A stretch of DNA of 10,485 bases, taken from positions 1 through 10,485 of the forward strand of contig CAJMSL010000060.1 in NCBI GenBank assembly GCA_905216045.1. Direction: 5' to 3'. How positions within the stretch are numbered: position 1 is the stretch's first letter; the number at the start of each line of letters is the position of its first letter. Made by a program: the position numbers and the translations under genes. This document shows, piece by piece, positions 6,536 through 10,485 of the stretch. Source of the stretch: an uncultured bacterium. GTDB lineage: Bacteria; Actinomycetota; Coriobacteriia; Coriobacteriales; Coriobacteriaceae. The notes beneath the pieces were generated by a model. It saw only the letters and a list, made by a program, of their open reading frames with translations. It was not told where the DNA came from and ran no database searches.

Positions 6536-6775
6536 TTAACGTTTCTTGAAGTTGTAAATGACAAGAAACGCGACCAAAGCGATTGATAAGGGGCCGGCTA
6601 CATAGAAAAAGAGAACGTCAATTGCGCGTAGAGTGTAATAAGCCTTATCGCCGGACATTACTGTATACAATACGTATCCAAATGATGGTTGGTTTGCGTA
6701 CCAGCATGAGAAGGCTATGATCGCTAAAAGTGCTACAACCAGAAGTGCATTCAGGACAAATCGTTTGCTTTTCAT
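6536..6775 (-). CDS. Small AT-rich two-helix membrane protein, unknown function
   Basis: This reverse-strand gene encodes 79 residues. A Lys/Arg-rich start (MKSKR) is followed by a membrane helix at about 6-26, a short loop (27-51), a second helix at about 53-74, and a basic end (NFKKR). Both termini are expected in the cytoplasm by the positive-inside rule. ATG at 6773-6775 is supported by AAGGAG with a 6-nt spacer and a TATAAT further up. An upstream in-frame start at 6808 would lie on top of the -10 element. I counted 129 G+C in bases 6541-6840 (43%), far below the flanking genes (62% in a sampled stretch of alaS), and it uses ATA, TTA and AAA codons that its neighbours avoid, suggesting recent acquisition. 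It converges on the AI-2E gene with a 6-nt gap. I do not recognise a family. Confidence 0.7.
   Translation of the reverse strand: MKSKRFVLNALLVVALLAIIAFSCWYANQPSFGYVLYTVMSGDKAYYTLRAIDVLFFYVAGPLSIALVAFLVIYNFKKR
6540..6570. repeat. 9-bp perfect inverted repeat at the convergent gene ends
   Basis: CGTTTCTTG (6540-6548) is perfectly complementary to CAAGAAACG (6562-6570) across a 13-nt loop. It covers the last codons of the small reverse-strand gene, just past the AI-2E stop. The stem is AT-rich and lacks a T tract on either strand, so it would be a weak terminator at best. Confidence 0.35.
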
Positions 6776-6807
6776 CGATCGCTCCTTCCGGGTGAATCTT
6801 ATATGCA

Positions 6808-6813
6808 ATTATA
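6808..6813 (-). promoter_or_regulatory. -10 element for the small reverse-strand membrane gene
   Basis: Read on the reverse strand, 6813 to 6808 is a perfect TATAAT. It would start transcription near 6801 and give a leader of about 26 nt containing the AAGGAG, a good geometry. The hexamer 17 nt upstream (GATCCT) is a poor -35 box. An imperfect dyad, TCCTTT-TTC-AAAGGA (6820-6834), covers that position and could mark an operator. Confidence 0.5.
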
Positions 6814-6867
6814 CAGCAGTCCTTTTTCAAAGGATCGCGCAGTACTAAATAACGTGCACTTTCGCTG

Positions 6868-6897
6868 GAGGGTCGCTGTTTGGCGACCCTCTTTTTT
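6868..6897 (+). terminator. Strong rho-independent terminator upstream of alaS
   Basis: GAGGGTCGC (6868-6876) and GCGACCCTC (6883-6891) form a perfect 9-bp GC-rich stem with a 6-nt loop, followed by TTTTTT (6892-6897). It is oriented for forward transcription. The nearest forward gene upstream ends at 6529, about 340 nt away, with a reverse-strand gene between. Its likely job is to stop read-through from the sigma operon before alaS. Confidence 0.9.
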
Positions 6898-6923
6898 GCA
6901 CAGGCGCGGCGGGATGGTAATAT
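6896..6923 (+). promoter_or_regulatory. Possible alaS promoter
   Basis: TTGCAC at 6896-6901 and TAATAT at 6918-6923 are separated by 16 nt and would start transcription near 6930, giving a leader of about 40 nt. The -35 box overlaps the T tract of the preceding terminator. Both boxes match consensus only partly, so this is a tentative call. No T-box leader sequence is visible between terminator and gene. Confidence 0.4.
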
Positions 6924-6969
6924 CGTTACGTTTGAACTGTTTCGATGTGAAACCGAGGAGATTCCCTCT

Positions 6970-9627
6970 ATGAGTGCTGACTACCCGTCAATGACTACGG
7001 CCGAGATTCGCTCCAAGTTCCTCAACTTCTTTGAGGAGCGCGGTCTTAAGCTCTATCCTTCTTCGTCCCTCGTCCCTGACGATCCTTCGCTGCTGCTTGC
7101 CAACGCCGGCATGAACCAGTTTAAGGAGTACTACCAGGGCAAGAAGACCATGAAGGAGATCGGCGCTATCTCCTGCCAGAAGTGCGGCCGCACCAACGAC
7201 ATCGATTGCATCGGCGAGGACGGCCGTCACCTGTCCTTCTTTGAGATGCTCGGCGACTTCTCCTTTGGCGGCGTCTCCAAGCAGCAGGCTTGCGCCTGGG
7301 CCTTTGAGCTCATCACCAAGGAGTTCAAGCTGCCGCTCGACCGCCTGTACTTCACCGTCTTTACCGAGGACGACGAGACCCACGACGTGTGGCGTTCTCT
7401 GGGCGTTGCTGAGGACCACATCTCCCGCCTGGGCGAGGACGATAACTTCTGGGCCGCTGGCCCCACCGGTCCCTGCGGTCCGTGCTCAGAGATCTACTTT
7501 GACATGGGCGAGGAGGTCGGCTGCGGCAGCCCCGACTGCAAGCCTGGCTGCGACTGCGACCGCTTCCTGGAGTTCTGGAACCTCGTCTTTACCCAGTACG
7601 ACCGCCAGGAGGACGGCTCCATGCCGGAGCTGCCGCACCGCAACCTCGATACGGGCATGGGCCTGGAGCGCATGGCCGCCATCATGCAGCACAAGACCGC
7701 CAACTACGACGGCGATCTGATGCAGCACCTCATCAAGCTGGGCGAGAAGATTAGCGGCAAGACCTATGACGCCGACGATTACTCTGGCGCCAGCCGCTCC
7801 CTGCGTATCATCGCCGACCACTCCCGTGCCGTCGACTTTATGATCTCGGACGGCATCCTTCCCGGTAACGAGGGTCGCGAGTACGTCCTTCGCCGCCTGC
7901 TCCGTCGTGCCGTGTTCCACGGTCGCCTGCTGGGCATCGAGGGCGCCTTCCTGACCAAGTTCATCGACGAGGTTAACGCTCAGATGGGTGAGGCTTATCC
8001 CGAGCTGCTCAAGAATGTCGCGCTCGTCAAGGGTATCGTCGCCTCCGAGGAGGAGCGCTTCTCCACGACGCTCGACAACGGCCGCGTCTATCTGGACGAG
8101 GCCCTGGCAGCGCTTGCCGAGGGCGCCGTGCTTCCGGGCGATGTCGCCTTTAAACTGCACGACACCTTTGGTTTCCCCATCGATCTGACCGTCGAGATCG
8201 CCGGCACCGCTGGCCACGACGTCGATATGGACGGCTTCACTGCCTGCATGGAGGACCAGAAGGCCCGCGCCCGCGCCAATGCCAAGGGCGACGCCTGGGG
8301 CAGCTTCAACGACGTGTGGGTCGAGCTTTCGGACAAGGTCGCAGCGACCGAGTTCGACGGCTATGACAACGATGTGATCGAGGGCGCCAAGGTTGTCGCC
8401 ATCGTGCGCAACGGCGAGTCCGTCGAGTCCGCTGCCGCCGGCGAGGATGTCGAGGTTGTGCTCGACCGCACCCCGTTCTATGCCGAGATGGGTGGCCAGC
8501 AGGGCGATGCCGGCAAGCTTTCCGCCGAGGGCGTTGTTCTGACCGTTGCCGACACCAAGAACCACAACGGCCTGTATGCCCACGTCGCGCACGTTGCCGA
8601 GGGCACGCTGGCTGTCGGTGCCGCTGTTACCGCCGCGCTCGACGCCGAGCGCCGTGGCTTCCTGCGCCGCAACCACACCGCCACGCACCTGCTCGACGCT
8701 GCCCTTAAGCAGGTCCTGGGCGAGCACGTCTCCCAGGCCGGCTCGCTGGTGACGCCCGAGCACCTACGCTTTGACTTCACGCACTTCGAGGCCCTGTCCT
8801 CCGAGCAGCTCAAGGCTGTCGAGGACCTGGTCAACCAGCAGATCTTCGCTTCCAAGCCTTTCGTGACCCGTGTCATGGGCATCGACGAGGCTAAGGCTGC
8901 CGGCGCTGTCGCTCTGTTTGGAGAGAAGTACGGCGATGTCGTCCGCGTCGTCTCCGTGGGCGCCGAGGACCAGCCGTTCTCCCGCGAGCTCTGTGGTGGC
9001 ACCCATGCCGCCAATACCGCAGAGATTGGTCTGTTCAAGATCATTTCCGAGTCCTCCACGGGCTCCAATGTCCGCCGTATCGAGGCCGTGACCTCTAAGG
9101 GTGCCCTCGACTACATGGCCGACCGCCTGGCGCTCGTTGACGCCGCCGCCGCTGCGCTCAAGTGCCGCGTCGACGAGGTTCCCGCCCGCGTGGAGAACCT
9201 GCAGGCTGAGCTGCGCGAGACGTCCAACAAGCTCAAAAAGGCTCTGACCGGTGGCTCCTCCGACGCCATCTCCAGCGCCATCGAGGGCGCCGTCGAGCTC
9301 GACGGCTATAAGCTCGTTGTCGCCGAGCTCCAGGGCCTTGAGGCTGCCGACCTGCGCAACGTATGGGATACCGTGCATCAGAAGGTCGCCGGCCCTGTCG
9401 CTTGTGTCGTCGCCAGCGTGACTGAGAAGGGCACTCCGGCCCTGCTCGCTGCCGGCTCCGATGACGCCGTCAAGGCCGGTTTCCACGCCGGTAACGTGAT
9501 CAAGCAGATCGCGGGTCTGGTCGACGGTCGCGGTGGCGGTCGTCCCAACATGGCCCAGGCCGGTGGCAAGAATGCTGCCGGCATCGCCGATGCCCTCGCG
9601 GCCGCTAAGACCGCGCTCGGCGCCTAA
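6970..9627 (+). CDS. alaS: Alanyl-tRNA synthetase
   Basis: The 885-residue class II synthetase attaches alanine to tRNA-Ala in the cytoplasm and hydrolyses mischarged Ser- or Gly-tRNA. The catalytic domain shows NAGMNQFKEYYQGKK, FWAAGPTGPCGPCSEIY, LDTGMGLERM and PGNEGREYVLRRLLRRA. The editing domain has its zinc site intact: H569 and H573 (HTATH), C675 and H679 (CGGTH). The C-Ala domain ends with GGRGGGRPNMAQAGG. The catalytic domain also has a Cys cluster (C185, C190, C194, C196), which I recall from other Gram-positive AlaRS. Length agrees with the family (E. coli 876). ATG at 6970 has GAGGAG at 6955-6960; the longer frame back to 6880 begins inside the terminator. Codon use is strongly biased to C-ending codons, as expected for high expression. 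ruvX follows after 17 nt, consistent with one transcript. Confidence 0.98.
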   Translation: MSADYPSMTTAEIRSKFLNFFEERGLKLYPSSSLVPDDPSLLLANAGMNQFKEYYQGKKTMKEIGAISCQKCGRTNDIDCIGEDGRHLSFFEMLGDFSFGGVSKQQACAWAFELITKEFKLPLDRLYFTVFTEDDETHDVWRSLGVAEDHISRLGEDDNFWAAGPTGPCGPCSEIYFDMGEEVGCGSPDCKPGCDCDRFLEFWNLVFTQYDRQEDGSMPELPHRNLDTGMGLERMAAIMQHKTANYDGDLMQHLIKLGEKISGKTYDADDYSGASRSLRIIADHSRAVDFMISDGILPGNEGREYVLRRLLRRAVFHGRLLGIEGAFLTKFIDEVNAQMGEAYPELLKNVALVKGIVASEEERFSTTLDNGRVYLDEALAALAEGAVLPGDVAFKLHDTFGFPIDLTVEIAGTAGHDVDMDGFTACMEDQKARARANAKGDAWGSFNDVWVELSDKVAATEFDGYDNDVIEGAKVVAIVRNGESVESAAAGEDVEVVLDRTPFYAEMGGQQGDAGKLSAEGVVLTVADTKNHNGLYAHVAHVAEGTLAVGAAVTAALDAERRGFLRRNHTATHLLDAALKQVLGEHVSQAGSLVTPEHLRFDFTHFEALSSEQLKAVEDLVNQQIFASKPFVTRVMGIDEAKAAGAVALFGEKYGDVVRVVSVGAEDQPFSRELCGGTHAANTAEIGLFKIISESSTGSNVRRIEAVTSKGALDYMADRLALVDAAAAALKCRVDEVPARVENLQAELRETSNKLKKALTGGSSDAISSAIEGAVELDGYKLVVAELQGLEAADLRNVWDTVHQKVAGPVACVVASVTEKGTPALLAAGSDDAVKAGFHAGNVIKQIAGLVDGRGGGRPNMAQAGGKNAAGIADALAAAKTALGA

Positions 9628-9644
9628 GAATCTAAGAAGTCGCT

Positions 9645-10073
9645 GTGGTTGCGCTCGCGCTGGACATAGGGGAGACCAGGATTGGCATCGCCGTCTCGAG
9701 CCGTGATGGCAAGATGGCGATGCCTGTCAAGGTGCTTCCGGCTACCGAGGTCACCGGTATGGCCAAGACGTTCCGCTACCTGGTTGAGGACTATGAGCCC
9801 GACATCCTGGTAAGCGGACGCCCCCTGACCATGGCCGGTGAGCCCGGCCCCCAGGCCGAGCGCGTTGCCGCCGTGGCGCAAAAGATTGCCGACGAGCTCG
9901 ATCTTCCGCTGGAGTTTGAGGACGAACGCCTGTCTTCGCAAGAGGCCAAGCGTATCCTGCGCGAGCAGGGCCTCAACGAAAAGCAGATGAGGGGCAAGAT
10001 CGACATGATTGCCGCCAGCCTGTTTTTGCAGACGTGGCTCGATCGTAAAAACGAGGAGGTTTCGCATGTCTAG
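9645..10073 (+). CDS. ruvX: Putative pre-16S rRNA nuclease (YqgF/RuvX family)
   Basis: The 142-residue protein has the RNase H-like fold signature of YqgF/RuvX. The three expected acidic residues are D7 in LALDIGETRIGIAVS, E94 in FEDERLSSQEA and D120 in KIDMIAASLFLQTWLD. PDILVSGRPLTMAGEPGPQA matches the conserved central segment. Family members process the 5' end of 16S rRNA; a Holliday-junction role was proposed earlier and gave the ruvX name. The start is GTG at 9645, the only start that keeps the first catalytic strand complete; the upstream AAGAAG is a weak RBS, so coupling to alaS translation is likely. The stop overlaps the next start by 8 bp. The order alaS-ruvX-mltG is common in Gram-positive genomes and supports the call. 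Confidence 0.95.
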   Translation: MVALALDIGETRIGIAVSSRDGKMAMPVKVLPATEVTGMAKTFRYLVEDYEPDILVSGRPLTMAGEPGPQAERVAAVAQKIADELDLPLEFEDERLSSQEAKRILREQGLNEKQMRGKIDMIAASLFLQTWLDRKNEEVSHV

Positions 10074-10485
10074 CGCTTCCGATCCGCGCCAGCAGAATCG
10101 TACACGGCAGCCGGCGTCGCGCCCTGCCCAGCCTGGCCAGCGTCCGGCACAGCCGACGCAGCGCGCAGCTCAGTCTGCCGCGCGCTCGGTGCAGTCCTTC
10201 TCTCATTCGGCCCAACCTGTTCAACGGACGGGTCAGCAGCCTTCTGCTCGTTCGGTTCAGCATTCGGCTTCTCACGCGGCTCAACAGCCCACTGCTCGTA
10301 CGGCCCAGCCTGCAGGCGGTACCCGCTTTAAGCAGCAGGCACCTACCCAGCGAACTCAGGCCCCTCAATCGCATTCGCATCACGCTCGCGGTTCGCATGG
10401 CGTTGCTCCGGCGACCCGCTCGAGCTACAACACGCATGCTCGTCGCGGTGCTCAAAAGAAAAGCTCCCCGGTGCCTATGATTATC
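10066..10485 (+). CDS. mltG: N-terminal part of a probable MltG-like endolytic transglycosylase (partial)
   Basis: An open frame of 140 codons starts at ATG 10066, eight bases before the ruvX stop, and runs off the right edge without a stop. GAGGAGG at 10053-10059 gives a 6-nt spacer, an excellent RBS. The visible part is low-complexity, rich in Gln, Ala, Arg, Ser, Pro and His with almost no acidic residues, and shows degenerate repeats such as QQPSARSVQ and QQPTARTAQ. It ends KKSSPVPMII, as expected just before a membrane helix. No catalytic domain is in view. The mltG call rests only on the conserved order alaS-ruvX-mltG; MltG is a membrane-anchored YceG-family enzyme that cuts nascent peptidoglycan. 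In several actinobacteria it has a long disordered cytoplasmic head like this one. Any other membrane-anchored protein would also fit. Confidence 0.65.
   Translation, partial: MSSASDPRQQNRTRQPASRPAQPGQRPAQPTQRAAQSAARSVQSFSHSAQPVQRTGQQPSARSVQHSASHAAQQPTARTAQPAGGTRFKQQAPTQRTQAPQSHSHHARGSHGVAPATRSSYNTHARRGAQKKSSPVPMII

Noticed and set aside
6868..6969. T-box riboswitch controlling alaS
   Set aside because: A terminator before a tRNA synthetase gene invites the idea, but the conserved T-box sequence (TGGNACCGCG-like) and an antiterminator partner are absent, and the upstream bases are occupied by the promoter of the reverse-strand gene.
6880..6969. Longer alaS start at TTG 6880
   Set aside because: It begins in the loop of the terminator, has no RBS, and adds 30 residues not expected in AlaRS; ATG 6970 has GAGGAG at a workable distance.
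7486..8763. Reverse-strand open frame of 425 codons inside alaS
   Set aside because: It lies wholly antisense to a certain gene with strong C-ending codon bias, which removes stop codons from the opposite frame. The translation shows no recognisable domain and there is no RBS.

Overview
The window looks like chromosomal core sequence from a high-GC Gram-positive gut actinobacterium, most likely class Coriobacteriia (Collinsella-like). That assignment is an inference from codon style (mostly G/C-ending codons but many GCT/GTT/CGT), the gene order alaS-ruvX-(mltG), a SigB/SigF-type sigma operon, and overall protein character; it was not tested by a search. Nothing marks it as a plasmid, phage or island, apart from one small AT-rich gene.

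Region by region. (1) 1-123: the last 23 codons of an unidentified upstream gene and a strong intrinsic terminator. (2) 155-1856: a minimal stand-alone prepilin peptidase (A24 family) followed 31 nt later by a dGTPase-like HD phosphohydrolase (dgt). (3) 1917-3266: rarA (mgsA), an AAA+ replication-associated ATPase, apparently with its own promoter. (4) 3367-6529: a compact four-gene operon with overlaps of 8 and 4 bp and one 1-nt gap. It encodes a single-pass membrane protein of DUF948/YtxG type, an RsbW-like anti-sigma protein that has lost its visible ATP-binding residues, a SigB/SigF/SigG-type sigma factor, and an AI-2E/PerM family membrane protein. (5) 6536-6897: a reverse-strand, AT-rich gene for a two-helix membrane protein with its own RBS and -10 element, then a perfect forward-strand terminator that has no gene immediately before it. 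(6) 6970-10485: alaS, ruvX and the start of a gene that context suggests is mltG, running off the right end.

Functionally, dgt and rarA both concern nucleotide pools and replication-fork upkeep. The sigma operon reads as a stress-response module in which the usual rsbV partner is missing and the presumed anti-sigma factor looks unable to bind ATP. The alaS-ruvX-mltG run is a conserved housekeeping neighbourhood (tRNA charging, 16S rRNA maturation, peptidoglycan processing). The most interesting points are the degenerate RsbW-like protein, the AT-rich gene lying between the sigma operon and the next terminator, and the Gln/Arg/Pro/His-rich start of the mltG-like protein. I found no CRISPR array, rRNA, tRNA, insertion sequence or integrase.
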